The notes under the pieces: generated by a model
Seen by the model: only the letters and a program-made list of their open reading frames with translations
Databases searched by the model: none
What the model was told of the DNA's origin: nothing
In this document: positions 1-6,887 of the stretch, in pieces
Layout of the letters: each line of letters opens with the position of its first letter
Numbering within the stretch: the stretch's first letter is position 1
Made by a program: the position numbers and the translations under genes
Assembly: GCA_035500775.1 (NCBI GenBank)
Contig: DATJWY010000161.1
Span: 1 to 7,560, forward strand
From: DATJWY01 sp035500775
Lineage (GTDB): Bacteria > Pseudomonadota > Alphaproteobacteria > Acetobacterales > Acetobacteraceae
Length of the DNA: 7,560 bases
Direction of reading: 5' to 3'

Positions 1-1378
1 GGCAGAGGCAGTCGGGCTTATCGAACTGCGCCAGCGGGCCGGCATGTTCGATCGGGACCTGCGCAGCCGGGCCGCGATCGACACCATGCTGATCGAGACG
101 CTGGCCGAACTGCTGACGCTGCAACGCGTGCTGCCCGCCGACACGCCGATCGAGGCGCGTCTGCCGTTCGCCGAGACGTGCGAGGCATGCGCGAGGGCAT
201 TCGAACACGGTGACATGCCGGTGCCGGCCCCGTACCGGCCGACCGACACCGTATTGCGGGGCCTCTCCCCCGAGACAAGGCCGGTGATCGTCGCGATGGC
301 TGAAGCTATGACGCGGCTCAGCGGCGGCATCGCCCGGCGGCGAACGGCCCCCGCTCTACCGGCCGTACCGACGGCGAAATCCGTTTTCGTGCCGGATGCC
401 TTCAGCAATCCGGGCTATGTGCGGTTCGCGCTCAAGACGACGATCGCCGTGATGGCCGCTTACATCACCTATAGCCTTCTCGACTGGGGGAGCATCAGGA
501 CGTCGGTGACGACCTGCTTCTTCGTGGCGCTGAGCAGCTTCGGGGAGTCGATGCACAAGCTGACGCTGCGCATTAGCGGCGCACTGATCGGCGGGCTCAT
601 CGCGGGGGTGTGCATCGTCTATGTGCTGCCCCTGATGACCGATATCGGCCAGCTCTCCCTGCTCATCGTCGGGGTTTCCTTTGTGGGCGCCTGGGTGGCG
701 ACCAGCAGCGACCGTCTCTCTTATGCCGGTATGCAGATGGTCTTCGCCTTCTATCTGGGCATCCTCCAAGGCTATGGCCCGGCCACCGATCTCAAGGAGA
801 TGCGGGATCGTTTCGTCGGCATCCTGCTGGGCAATGTCCTCATATCGCTGGTTTTCAGCGTGTTGTGGCCGACCAGCGCCCTCGATCTGGCGCGGTCCTC
901 CATGGCGACGGCGCTCCGAACGCTCGGTCATCTCGTCACCGGCGATGCGCGGTCCCAGACCGGCCCCCGCCTCGCCGTCGTTCGGGCGCTCGCCGAAGCG
1001 CGCCGTCTCGTCGCCATTGCCGCTTTCGAGTTGCGCATGCTGCCCGCGCACGCATGGCCGAAAAAGAACAAGGAATTGTCCCTGTGCTCCTTGGAGCGTC
1101 TCATCGGGGCGACCTTTGTCGTCGTCGATCAGGACCCCGGTGCCGGGATCACCGATGCCGTCCACCAACAGGATGAGGCCGTTTCGGCGTGGCTCGTCGC
1201 GTCCGCGGACCGGCTCTCAACGGGAGAGATGACGGTGGTGGCCCCGGAGGGATTCTCTGATCTTGGTCCTGCGTTGGCGGCATTGTCCGACGAAGCGCCA
1301 GCCTCTCTCCGCGCGGCGCTCGAGGCGCGTATGCTCCTCCAATCGGAAATCGAGGATGTCGTTGCGAGCCGTGCATAG
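1..1378 (+). CDS. FUSC-family inner-membrane efflux transporter, 5'-truncated by window edge
   Basis: This is the C-terminal part of a fusaric-acid-resistance-type (FUSC) transporter, the inner-membrane component of pumps that export aromatic acids or drugs. The frame is open to the left edge (first full codon at position 2), so the ATG at 44 is probably internal; family members usually reach about 650-720 residues and 458 codons are visible. Numbering from that ATG, residues 1-125 are soluble and alpha-helical, as in the linker between the two membrane halves. Residues about 127-276 hold about six hydrophobic segments, including the FUSC-like stretch SSFGESMHKLTLRISGALIG (164-183). Residues 280-444 form a soluble tail. 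So the second membrane domain is present and the first lies upstream. The stop overlaps the start of the outer-membrane partner gene, supporting one operon. The substrate cannot be read from the sequence. The family call is firm; fusaric acid specificity is not implied. Confidence 0.88.
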   Translation, partial: AEAVGLIELRQRAGMFDRDLRSRAAIDTMLIETLAELLTLQRVLPADTPIEARLPFAETCEACARAFEHGDMPVPAPYRPTDTVLRGLSPETRPVIVAMAEAMTRLSGGIARRRTAPALPAVPTAKSVFVPDAFSNPGYVRFALKTTIAVMAAYITYSLLDWGSIRTSVTTCFFVALSSFGESMHKLTLRISGALIGGLIAGVCIVYVLPLMTDIGQLSLLIVGVSFVGAWVATSSDRLSYAGMQMVFAFYLGILQGYGPATDLKEMRDRFVGILLGNVLISLVFSVLWPTSALDLARSSMATALRTLGHLVTGDARSQTGPRLAVVRALAEARRLVAIAAFELRMLPAHAWPKKNKELSLCSLERLIGATFVVVDQDPGAGITDAVHQQDEAVSAWLVASADRLSTGEMTVVAPEGFSDLGPALAALSDEAPASLRAALEARMLLQSEIEDVVASRA

Positions 1379-2951
1379 CCGTATCCTGGATCGCTGCAGA
1401 CGGGCTGTGCTGCTGGCGGTTCTGCCGCTCACGGCGTGCGCGAGCGCGACCGATGAGTTGGTGCTCGCGCCGGGCACGCCTGACCGGCCCTGGGTCGTTC
1501 CGCAATCCTTCGACGATCTGCCGCTTCCGGGCACCATCCCGACCAACCGGGCGCCGGCGGGCACGACCGCCACGCCCGGCGGCGCAACGCCCGCTCGTTC
1601 GACGGGCGCCGCGATGGCCAACCCGCCCCGGCCGAGCCGCTACGCCAGCGATTTCACACGGGCAAACGCCGTGCCGATCGATCCTGCCCGGCGATACGAC
1701 CTCGCCGGCCTGATCGATCTCGCGCAGCGCAATAACCCGGAAACCCGCGAGGCCTGGGAACGGGCACGCCAGGCGGCTCTCGCGGTCGGGCTGGTCGAAA
1801 CCACGTATGTCCCACAGATTTCCGCCGAGGCCATTGGCGGATTTCAGCATACGCCGCTGCCGATTCCGACGAACCTCATTCCAAAGGGCTATTTCACCGC
1901 CAACACGCGTGAAGTGCTCCCCACGCTCACGGCGAAATGGCTGCTCTTCGATTTCGGGCAGCGCGCCGGCACCGAGCAGGCGGCGCGGGCCAATTCCTTC
2001 GTCGCCAACGTCGCATTCACGGGCGCTCATCAGAAGCTGATCTACGCGGTCAGCCGGGACTACTTCGCTCTCGGCGCCGCGCGGGGGCGCCTGCATGTTG
2101 CGCAGCAAGCGCTGAAGACGGCGCTGGTTGTCCAGGATGCCAGCGAGATGCGGCAGGTGCATGGGCTCGGCACGATCACCGAACTCGCCCAGGCCCGGCG
2201 GCAGACCGCGCAGGAGCGCTTCAATCTGGCGCGCGCGACGGGGGACGAGCACGCTGCCTATGCGGCGCTGGTCGCCAGCATGGGTGTCGCACCGAGCACG
2301 CGCATCGAGACGGCGGACAGCACCGAACTGGCGTTGCCCGCCGCGCCTTCGGAAGACGTCGATCAGTTCATCCAGGATGCCTTGGCCAACCGGCCGGACA
2401 TCATCGCGTCCCTGGGGAAAATCCGAGCCGCCGAGGCGACGCTGAGCAGTGCCCGCGCGACCTACTACCCGACGATCGGCCTGGAAGCTCAAGCCTATCA
2501 GAATGTCGGGGGCCTGAGCACGAATGGAAGCAGCTACTACTCGGTCAATGAACCAGGGGCCAACATCCTCTTGAAATTGAGCCTGCCCCTGTTCGATGGC
2601 GGAGCGCGCGACGCCCGTGTCGAGACGGCGCGCGCGGAGGTCGAGGCTGCCCACGCCTCATTGGATCAGGCGCGGGATACCGCCGTTAAGCAAGTGACGA
2701 ACGCCTACGATGCCCTCAGGACGAGCTTCGCGGAGTATGCGGCGGCGCTGACGCTCAACGAGGCCGCGCAAACGGCCTATGACGCCGCGCTCGATGCCTA
2801 CCGTCATGGCGTCGGCACCTATACGGATCTGGTCAATAACGAGACGGCCTTGAGCCAGGCGCAATCCGAAAAGGAGGACGCGCACGCCAACGTATTTACC
2901 GCAGCCGCGGCTCTCGCCTTCGCAACCGGGTCAATCCTGTCGCAGCCGTGA
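1356..2951 (+). CDS. TolC/NodT-type outer-membrane efflux lipoprotein
   Basis: This 531-residue protein is the outer-membrane channel of a tripartite efflux pump. A short basic N-terminus and hydrophobic stretch end in the lipobox LTAC (Cys28), predicting a lipid-anchored protein. Residues about 29-110 are a Pro/Thr/Ala-rich linker. Two outer-membrane efflux repeats follow, about 113-315 and 335-525. Each carries the TolC-like helix motif: HGLGTITELAQARRQTAQ near 269-286 and HGVGTYTDLVNNETALSQ near 484-501. The strand-forming motif LPLFDGGARDARVETARAEV (410-429) is also typical. I chose ATG 1356 because it places the signal peptide correctly; an in-frame ATG at 1263 would add 31 Arg-rich residues lying inside the FUSC gene. 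GAGG abuts the chosen ATG, so TTG 1362 (spacing 6) or GTG 1371 are possible starts. The 23-bp overlap with the FUSC gene suggests translational coupling. Confidence 0.9.
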   Translation: MSLRAVHSRILDRCRRAVLLAVLPLTACASATDELVLAPGTPDRPWVVPQSFDDLPLPGTIPTNRAPAGTTATPGGATPARSTGAAMANPPRPSRYASDFTRANAVPIDPARRYDLAGLIDLAQRNNPETREAWERARQAALAVGLVETTYVPQISAEAIGGFQHTPLPIPTNLIPKGYFTANTREVLPTLTAKWLLFDFGQRAGTEQAARANSFVANVAFTGAHQKLIYAVSRDYFALGAARGRLHVAQQALKTALVVQDASEMRQVHGLGTITELAQARRQTAQERFNLARATGDEHAAYAALVASMGVAPSTRIETADSTELALPAAPSEDVDQFIQDALANRPDIIASLGKIRAAEATLSSARATYYPTIGLEAQAYQNVGGLSTNGSSYYSVNEPGANILLKLSLPLFDGGARDARVETARAEVEAAHASLDQARDTAVKQVTNAYDALRTSFAEYAAALTLNEAAQTAYDAALDAYRHGVGTYTDLVNNETALSQAQSEKEDAHANVFTAAAALAFATGSILSQP

Positions 2952-3267
2952 CGGATTTTGGGAGGTCGTGGGTCGCCGCCCGGGACGGGCTTGCGGTGCA
3001 GGGGAACCAGCCATGCCATCGACCCGCGTTGCGGCATGTCTCTCTCATGGGGGCGCGTATTTCCTGAGCCCCTCCGGCTCAAGTGGTGAGGTGTCCACCG
3101 ATCCGGGGCAAGCCCAAGACCAACCCGAGTTTTACTGAGCGGTTGGCTACCCACATCGCCGAGCATGACCACCCCAATGGGTCGGCCTATCCAACGCCGG
3201 GTTGTGGGTAGGGGCATTGGCAGGAGCAGGCATCTTGCCTGTAACCAGTTGATTTAATTGGAGAAAT
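2952..3267. other. Unassigned 316-bp intergenic stretch with many small inverted repeats
   Basis: No recognisable gene lies between the efflux lipoprotein stop and the tRNA-Ser 3' end. Inverted repeats are visible at 2978-2982/2986-2990 (GCCCG), 3012-3017/3033-3038 (CATGCC), 3065-3070/3076-3081 (TGAGCC, loop CCTCC), 3121-3127/3198-3204 (CAACCCG), 3147-3155/3203-3211 (CTACCCACA) and 3227-3232/3236-3241 (CAGGCA, loop TCT). None is followed by a T-tract, so a classical intrinsic terminator for either flanking unit is not evident. The wording around 3083-3220 looks unlike the flanking genes and might be an insertion-sequence or mobile-element remnant, but no transposase frame or clear terminal repeat pair is visible. 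Two short overlapping frames (2968-3138, GTG start; 3083-3211, GTG start) are open but lack a convincing ribosome-binding site. Confidence 0.4.
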
Positions 3268-3360
3268 TGGCGGAGGGGATGGGATTCGAACCCACGATAG
3301 CCCTTGACGGACTATAACGGTTTAGCAAACCGCCGCCTTCAGCCACTCGGCCACCCCTCC
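3268..3360 (-). tRNA. tRNA-Ser(GCT), CCA encoded
   Basis: Read on the minus strand, the acceptor stem GGAGGGG (3354-3360) pairs with CCCCTCC (3272-3278), followed by discriminator G (3271) and an encoded CCA (3268-3270). The anticodon arm is GCGGT-TTGCTAA-ACCGT with anticodon GCT (plus-strand AGC at 3324-3326), which reads AGC and AGU serine codons. A long variable arm pairs ATAGTCC with GGGCTAT around GTCAA, as expected for a class II serine tRNA. The T arm carries TTCGAAT. At 93 nt including CCA, the length is normal. It is transcribed in the same direction as the gat operon but has its own promoter upstream. Confidence 0.97.
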
Positions 3361-3417
3361 GCCGGAGGCGTTTCGGGAACCGCTGACGCGGCGCCCGACA
3401 CGGCGTTTGCCCGGACG

Positions 3418-3446
3418 CTTCTAGGGCCTCCCGAGCGCCGCGTCAA
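3418..3446 (-). promoter_or_regulatory. Sigma70-type promoter for tRNA-Ser
   Basis: On the minus strand a -35 TTGACG (3441-3446, five of six consensus bases) is separated by exactly 17 nt from a -10 TAGAAG (3418-3423, four of six). Transcription would start near 3411, about 50 nt before the mature tRNA 5' end. The bases just after the -10 (CGTCCGGGC) are GC-rich, like discriminators of stable-RNA promoters under stringent control. The match is seen in the sequence; activity and stringent control are inferred. Confidence 0.6.
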
Positions 3447-3494
3447 ACGCCTTTATGGCCCCAGCCCTCATGAGCTTAAGGGAATCAAACAGTT

Positions 3495-3576
3495 GGGGGT
3501 CTGGGGCCTCAAGGCCCCAGTCGTGCGCATGCACGCCTTCGCGTGACCGGGGTCCAAGGGGCAAAGCCCCCTGGCC
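3495..3576 (-). repeat. Composite stem-loop repeat module downstream of gatB
   Basis: Read in the direction of gatB, this module starts 9 nt after the stop. It opens with a GGCC-AGGGGGC-TTT-GCCCC-TTGG hairpin followed by GGACCCCGG (3547-3576). A variable middle with two small hairpins follows (CACGC/GCGTG at 3532-3536/3541-3545 or the competing CGTGC/GCACG at 3522-3526/3531-3535). It ends with the stem CTGGGGCC/GGCCCCAG, loop TTGA, plus ACCCCC (3495-3521). The first part closely resembles 7367-7394 after ruvX, and the last 27 nt are an exact inverted copy of 7482-7508. It lies between gatB and the tRNA-Ser promoter. It looks like a REP-type intergenic element that may also stabilise or end the gat transcript. 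Confidence 0.75.
3554..3574 (-). terminator. Candidate 3'-end hairpin of the gat operon
   Basis: The bases 3554-3562 and 3566-3574 form a nine-pair stem with one mismatch (A3557/C3571) and a 3-nt loop, starting 11 nt after the gatB stop. No run of T follows on the minus strand, so it is not a classical intrinsic terminator. It may act as a Rho-assisted end or as a barrier to 3' exonucleases. It forms the first part of the larger repeat module here. Confidence 0.35.
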
Positions 3577-3585
3577 TTACGCCGA

Positions 3586-5040
3586 TCACCCCGCAAGCTT
3601 GCGCTTAAGCGCCTCGTTCACCAGCGCCGGATTACCCTTGCCGGCCATAGCCTTCATCACCTGACCAACGAAGAAGCCGAACAGCTTGTCCTTGCCGCCG
3701 CGGAACTCGGCGAGCTTGTCCGGGTTCGCCGCCAGCACCTGGTCCACTGCGGCGTCGATCGCCCCGGTATCGGTCACCTGCCGCAGCCCCTTGCGATCGA
3801 CGATGGCCGCCGGGTCCTCGCCGGTTTCCACCATCGCCTCGAACACCTCCTTGGCGATGCGGCCATTGATGGTGTCGTCGGCCATCAGGTCGAGCAGCCT
3901 GCCGAGCGAGGCGGCCGAGACAGGGCTATCGGCGATGGTCCGGCTGGTGCGGTTGAGCGCCGCGAACAGGTCGCCCATCACCCAGTTGGCGGCGAGCTTC
4001 GGGTCGCGGCCGCGCGCGACCGTCTCGTAGAAATCCGCCGTCGCCTGTTCCATGACGAGCACGCCCGCGTCATAGGCGGGGAGGCCGTACTCCTGCATGA
4101 AGCGGGCCTTCTTGGCGTCCGGCAGTTCCGGCAGCTCCGCCTTCAGGCCCTCGACCCAGGCCTCGTCCAGCACCAGCGGCAGCAGGTCGGGGTCGGGGAA
4201 GTAGCGGTAATCATGCGCGTTTTCCTTGCTGCGCATGCTCCGCGTCTCGCCGCGGGCCGAGTCGAACAGCCGCGTCTCCTGATCGACGGTCTCGCCCGCT
4301 TCCCAGACGATGATCTGCCGCTTCGCCTCCGCCTCGATGGCCTGCATGACGAAGCGGATGGAGTTGACGTTCTTGACCTCGCAGCGCGTGCGGAACGGCT
4401 CGCCATGCTTGCGCACCGAGACGTTTACGTCCGCGCGCATGGAGCCTTCCTCCATGTTGCCGTCGCAGGTGCCGAGATAGCGGAGGATGGTCCGCAGCTT
4501 GCGCAGATAGGCGCCGGCTTCCTCGGGGCTGCGCATGTCCGGCTCGCTGACGATCTCCAACAGCGCGACGCCGGCCCGGTTCAGGTCGATATAGGACTGG
4601 GTCGGGCTCTGGTCGTGCAGCGACTTGCCGGCATCCTGCTCCAGATGCAGGCGGGTGACGCCGATCTGCCGGGTGCTGCCGTCGGCCAGCTCGATCTCGA
4701 TCGTGCCGGCGCCCACGATCGGGTGCTCGTACTGGCTGATCTGATAGCCGGAGGGCAGGTCGGCGTAGAAATAGTTCTTCCGGTCGAAGCGGCTGACGAG
4801 GTTGATATGCGCGTTGAGGCCGAGGCCGGTGCGCACCGCCTGCGCCACGCATTCGCGGTTCAGCACCGGCAGCATGCCGGGGAAGGCGGCATCGACGAAG
4901 CTGACCTGCGTGTTCGGCTCGGCGCCGAACGCCGTGGCGGCGCCGGAGAACAGCTTGGCGTTGCTGATGACCTGGGCATGCACCTCAAGCCCGATCACCA
5001 CTTCCCAGGGGCCGGTATCGCCCTCGATCGTGTAGCTCAT
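3586..5040 (-). CDS. gatB: Asp/Glu-tRNA amidotransferase subunit B (GatB)
   Basis: GatB is the tRNA-binding kinase-like subunit of the GatCAB complex. It phosphorylates the side-chain carboxylate of Glu on mischarged Glu-tRNA(Gln), or Asp on Asp-tRNA(Asn), and uses ammonia from GatA to form the amide. The 484 residues match the usual length. The N-terminal catalytic domain shows VIGLEVHAQ (15-23), DRKNYFYADLPSGYQISQ (86-103), HLEQDAGK (132-139) and SYIDLNRAGVALLEIVSEPD (149-168). The C-terminal part, about 335-484, is the helical YqeY-like tail that contacts the tRNA and ends in the conserved GNPALVNEALKRKL. The start ATG overlaps the gatA stop in ATGA (5037-5040), and GGGAG (5048-5052) lies 7 nt upstream, inside gatA. 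It is the last gene of gatC-gatA-gatB. No key motif is missing. Confidence 0.98.
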   Translation of the reverse strand: MSYTIEGDTGPWEVVIGLEVHAQVISNAKLFSGAATAFGAEPNTQVSFVDAAFPGMLPVLNRECVAQAVRTGLGLNAHINLVSRFDRKNYFYADLPSGYQISQYEHPIVGAGTIEIELADGSTRQIGVTRLHLEQDAGKSLHDQSPTQSYIDLNRAGVALLEIVSEPDMRSPEEAGAYLRKLRTILRYLGTCDGNMEEGSMRADVNVSVRKHGEPFRTRCEVKNVNSIRFVMQAIEAEAKRQIIVWEAGETVDQETRLFDSARGETRSMRSKENAHDYRYFPDPDLLPLVLDEAWVEGLKAELPELPDAKKARFMQEYGLPAYDAGVLVMEQATADFYETVARGRDPKLAANWVMGDLFAALNRTSRTIADSPVSAASLGRLLDLMADDTINGRIAKEVFEAMVETGEDPAAIVDRKGLRQVTDTGAIDAAVDQVLAANPDKLAEFRGGKDKLFGFFVGQVMKAMAGKGNPALVNEALKRKLAG

Positions 5041-6536
5041 GCCGTTTCTCCCGCGTAGAGCGCCGGCTTGTGGGTGAAACGCGCCGCGCGTTCGAGCACG
5101 CCGCCGACGGCGAACACCGTTTCCTCGTCGAAGGGCCGGCCGAGCACCTGCAGGCCAAGCGGCAGGCCGTGCGAATCGAGCCCGGCCGGCACGGAGAGGC
5201 CCGGGATGCCGGCCATGCTCGCCGGCACGGTGAACACGTCGTTGAGGTACATCTTCACCGGGTCGTCCATGTTCTCGCCCTGGGCGAAGGCGGCGGAGGG
5301 GGCGGTGGGGGTCAGCAGCGCGTCCACCTGGGTGAAGGCGTCGGTGAAGTCGCGCAGGATCAGCGCCCGCACCTTCTGCGCCTTCAGGTAATAGGCGTCG
5401 TAATAGCCGTGCGAGAGGACGTAGGTGCCGATCAGGATGCGGCGCTTCACCTCCGCGCCGAAGCCGGCGGCGCGGCTGCGCTCATAGAGGTCGTTGAGGT
5501 CGTGCCCCTCCTCGCGTAGGCCGAAGCGCACGCCGTCATAGCGGGCGAGGTTGGAGGAGCACTCGGCCGGGGCGACGATGTAATAGGTGGCGAGGCCGTA
5601 TTTCGTGTGCGGCAGGGAGACATCGACGATCTCCGCGCCTTCCTGGCGCAGCCAGGCCAGGCCCTTCCGCCACAGCGCCTCGATCTCGGCCGGCAGGCCC
5701 TCGGCGTGGTATTCGCGCGGCACGCCGATGCGCAGGCCGCGCACGCCGCGGCGGCAGGCGGCGAGGTAATCCGGCACCGGACGATCGACACTAGTGCTAT
5801 CCTTCGGGTCGAACCCGGCCATGGAGCCGAGCAGCACGGCGCAATCCTCGACCGTGCGGGCGACCGGCCCGGCCTGATCGAGCGAGCTGGCGAAGGCGAC
5901 GATGCCCCAGCGGCTGCACCGCCCATAGGTCGGCTTGATGCCGGCGATGCCGCAGAACGCGGCCGGCTGGCGAATCGAGCCGCCCGTGTCGGTCGCGGTC
6001 GCGCCGAGGGCGAGGCCGGCCGCCACCGCCGCCGCCGAGCCGCCGGAGGAGCCGCCCGGCACCAGCACGGCGGACGGGTCGTCCTGGCGCTTCCAGGGGT
6101 TCTCCACCGGCCCGTAGGCCGAGGTCATGTTGGACGAGCCCATGGCGAACTCGTCCAGATTGGCCTTGCCGAGGAAGACGGCGCCGTCGCGCAGCAGATT
6201 GGCGGTGACGGTGCTCTCATAGGGTGGGACGAACGGCTCCAGAATGCGGCTCGCCGCCGTGGTGCGCACGCCCTCGGTGCAGAACAGGTCCTTGATCGCG
6301 AGCGGCAGGCCGGCGAGCGGGCCGGCGGTGCCGGCGGCGATGGCCGCGTCGGCCGCCTCCGCCTGCTTCAGCGCGAGGTCCGGCGTCACGGTGATGTAGG
6401 CGTTGAGGCGCGGGTTCAGCGCCTCGATGCCGGCGAGATGCGCCGCGGTCAGCTCGCGGGCGGAGAAATCGCGCCGGCGCAGGCCCTCGCGGGCGGCGAC
6501 CAGGCTGAGCCCGGTGAGTTCGGAAACGGATGCCAT
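5037..6536 (-). CDS. gatA: Asp/Glu-tRNA amidotransferase subunit A (GatA), glutamine amidase
   Basis: GatA is the glutaminase subunit of GatCAB; it hydrolyses glutamine and passes ammonia to GatB. The 499-residue protein is of usual length and carries the amidase signature: LAIKDLF with Lys82, PGGSSGGSAAAVAAG with the cis-Ser at 163, and TDTGGSIRQPAAFCGI with the nucleophile Ser187. The Ser163-Ser187 spacing of 24 matches the Staphylococcus aureus enzyme (Ser154-Ser178, from memory), so the Lys-cisSer-Ser triad is intact. A few extra residues lie between Lys82 and Ser163 relative to that enzyme, around QDDPSAVLVPGG (151-162). The ATG overlaps the gatC stop by one base (TAATG, 6535-6538), so it is likely translated by coupling; AAAGG about 10 nt upstream is only a modest ribosome-binding site. 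Its stop overlaps gatB by 4 nt. Confidence 0.98.
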   Translation of the reverse strand: MASVSELTGLSLVAAREGLRRRDFSARELTAAHLAGIEALNPRLNAYITVTPDLALKQAEAADAAIAAGTAGPLAGLPLAIKDLFCTEGVRTTAASRILEPFVPPYESTVTANLLRDGAVFLGKANLDEFAMGSSNMTSAYGPVENPWKRQDDPSAVLVPGGSSGGSAAAVAAGLALGATATDTGGSIRQPAAFCGIAGIKPTYGRCSRWGIVAFASSLDQAGPVARTVEDCAVLLGSMAGFDPKDSTSVDRPVPDYLAACRRGVRGLRIGVPREYHAEGLPAEIEALWRKGLAWLRQEGAEIVDVSLPHTKYGLATYYIVAPAECSSNLARYDGVRFGLREEGHDLNDLYERSRAAGFGAEVKRRILIGTYVLSHGYYDAYYLKAQKVRALILRDFTDAFTQVDALLTPTAPSAAFAQGENMDDPVKMYLNDVFTVPASMAGIPGLSVPAGLDSHGLPLGLQVLGRPFDEETVFAVGGVLERAARFTHKPALYAGETA

Positions 6537-6823
6537 TACTCGACGACCTTTGGCACGGTGTAGAAATTGCCGGCATGCTCCGGCGCGTTGGCGAGCACGC
6601 GCTCGGGGTAGCCGCCATCGGTGACGACGTCCTCACGCAGGCGCAGCGCGATCTGGGCGGCGCCGGTCAGCGGCGGGATGCCCTCGACATCGACTTCCTG
6701 CAATTGCTCGATCCAGCCGAGAATGCCGTTCAGCTCGGTCTGCAGGCGGGCCACTTCGTGGTCCTCCACATGAATCCTGGCGAGTTTCGCGATGCGACGA
6801 ACGGTCGCGGGGTCGAGCGACAT
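6536..6823 (-). CDS. gatC: Asp/Glu-tRNA amidotransferase subunit C (GatC)
   Basis: GatC is the small 95-residue subunit that wraps between GatA and GatB and stabilises the complex. The sequence shows the family pattern: VRRIAKLARI near residues 8-17, an amphipathic helix ending LNGILGWIEQLQEVDVEGI, the LRLREDVVTDGG segment, and the C-terminal VLANAPEHAGNFYTVPKVVE that packs against GatA. The ATG at 6823 is preceded by AAGGA (6835-6839) with an 11-nt spacer, slightly long but plausible. It is the first gene of the operon. A candidate promoter lies in the 50-bp gap and the first codons of the divergent ruvX, giving a predicted leader of about 29 nt. Confidence 0.97.
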   Translation of the reverse strand: MSLDPATVRRIAKLARIHVEDHEVARLQTELNGILGWIEQLQEVDVEGIPPLTGAAQIALRLREDVVTDGGYPERVLANAPEHAGNFYTVPKVVE

Positions 6824-6837
6824 GAGCGCGGAAATCC

Positions 6838-6866
6838 TTGGCCTGAGCGGAAGCGCGGACCATAAC
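6838..6866 (+). promoter_or_regulatory. Candidate promoter for ruvX, possibly giving a leaderless mRNA
   Basis: TTGGCC (6838-6843) and CATAAC (6861-6866, four of six -10 bases) are spaced by 17 nt. The ruvX ATG at 6874 starts 7 nt after the -10, just where transcription should begin, and no ribosome-binding site precedes it. Together these suggest a leaderless transcript. The -35 is weak (three of six), so this is tentative. Confidence 0.35.
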
Positions 6867-6887
6867 CACCCCCATGCCCCTGTTCAA
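6859..6887 (-). promoter_or_regulatory. Candidate sigma70-type promoter for gatCAB
   Basis: On the minus strand TTGAAC (6882-6887, four of six -35 bases) and TATGGT (6859-6864, four of six -10 bases) are separated by 17 nt. The start would be near 6852, with the gatC AAGGA in a leader of about 29 nt. The -35 lies within the first codons of ruvX and the -10 overlaps the candidate ruvX -10. The match is moderate, but the geometry and position are right. Confidence 0.4.

Noticed and set aside
44..46. ATG 44 as the true start of the FUSC gene
   Set aside because: The frame is open to the window edge, the family is much longer, and the first membrane domain is missing, so the gene must start upstream.
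356..1168. 270-residue minus-strand open frame opposite the FUSC gene
   Set aside because: Rich in His, Gly, Asp and Arg as expected from reading a GC-rich membrane-protein gene backwards; no motif.
1149..2654. 501-residue minus-strand open frame opposite the FUSC and lipoprotein genes
   Set aside because: It is an Arg-rich antisense shadow of two well-supported genes in GC-rich DNA, with no recognisable domain.
2819..3217. 132-residue minus-strand frame spanning the lipoprotein 3' end and the intergenic stretch
   Set aside because: Nearly all of its C-terminal part is antisense to the channel gene and it has no ribosome-binding site or recognisable domain.
3226..3242. CAGGCA-TCT-TGCCTG hairpin as the tRNA-Ser terminator
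   Set aside because: Six pairs with a 3-nt loop and no T-tract on the minus strand; too weak to call a terminator.
4213..5058. 281-residue plus-strand open frame opposite gatB
   Set aside because: Antisense shadow; composition is Ala/Asp/Gly/His-rich without motifs, while gatB on the other strand is unambiguous.
5607..6563. 318-residue plus-strand open frame opposite gatA
   Set aside because: Antisense shadow of gatA with low-complexity composition and no family resemblance.
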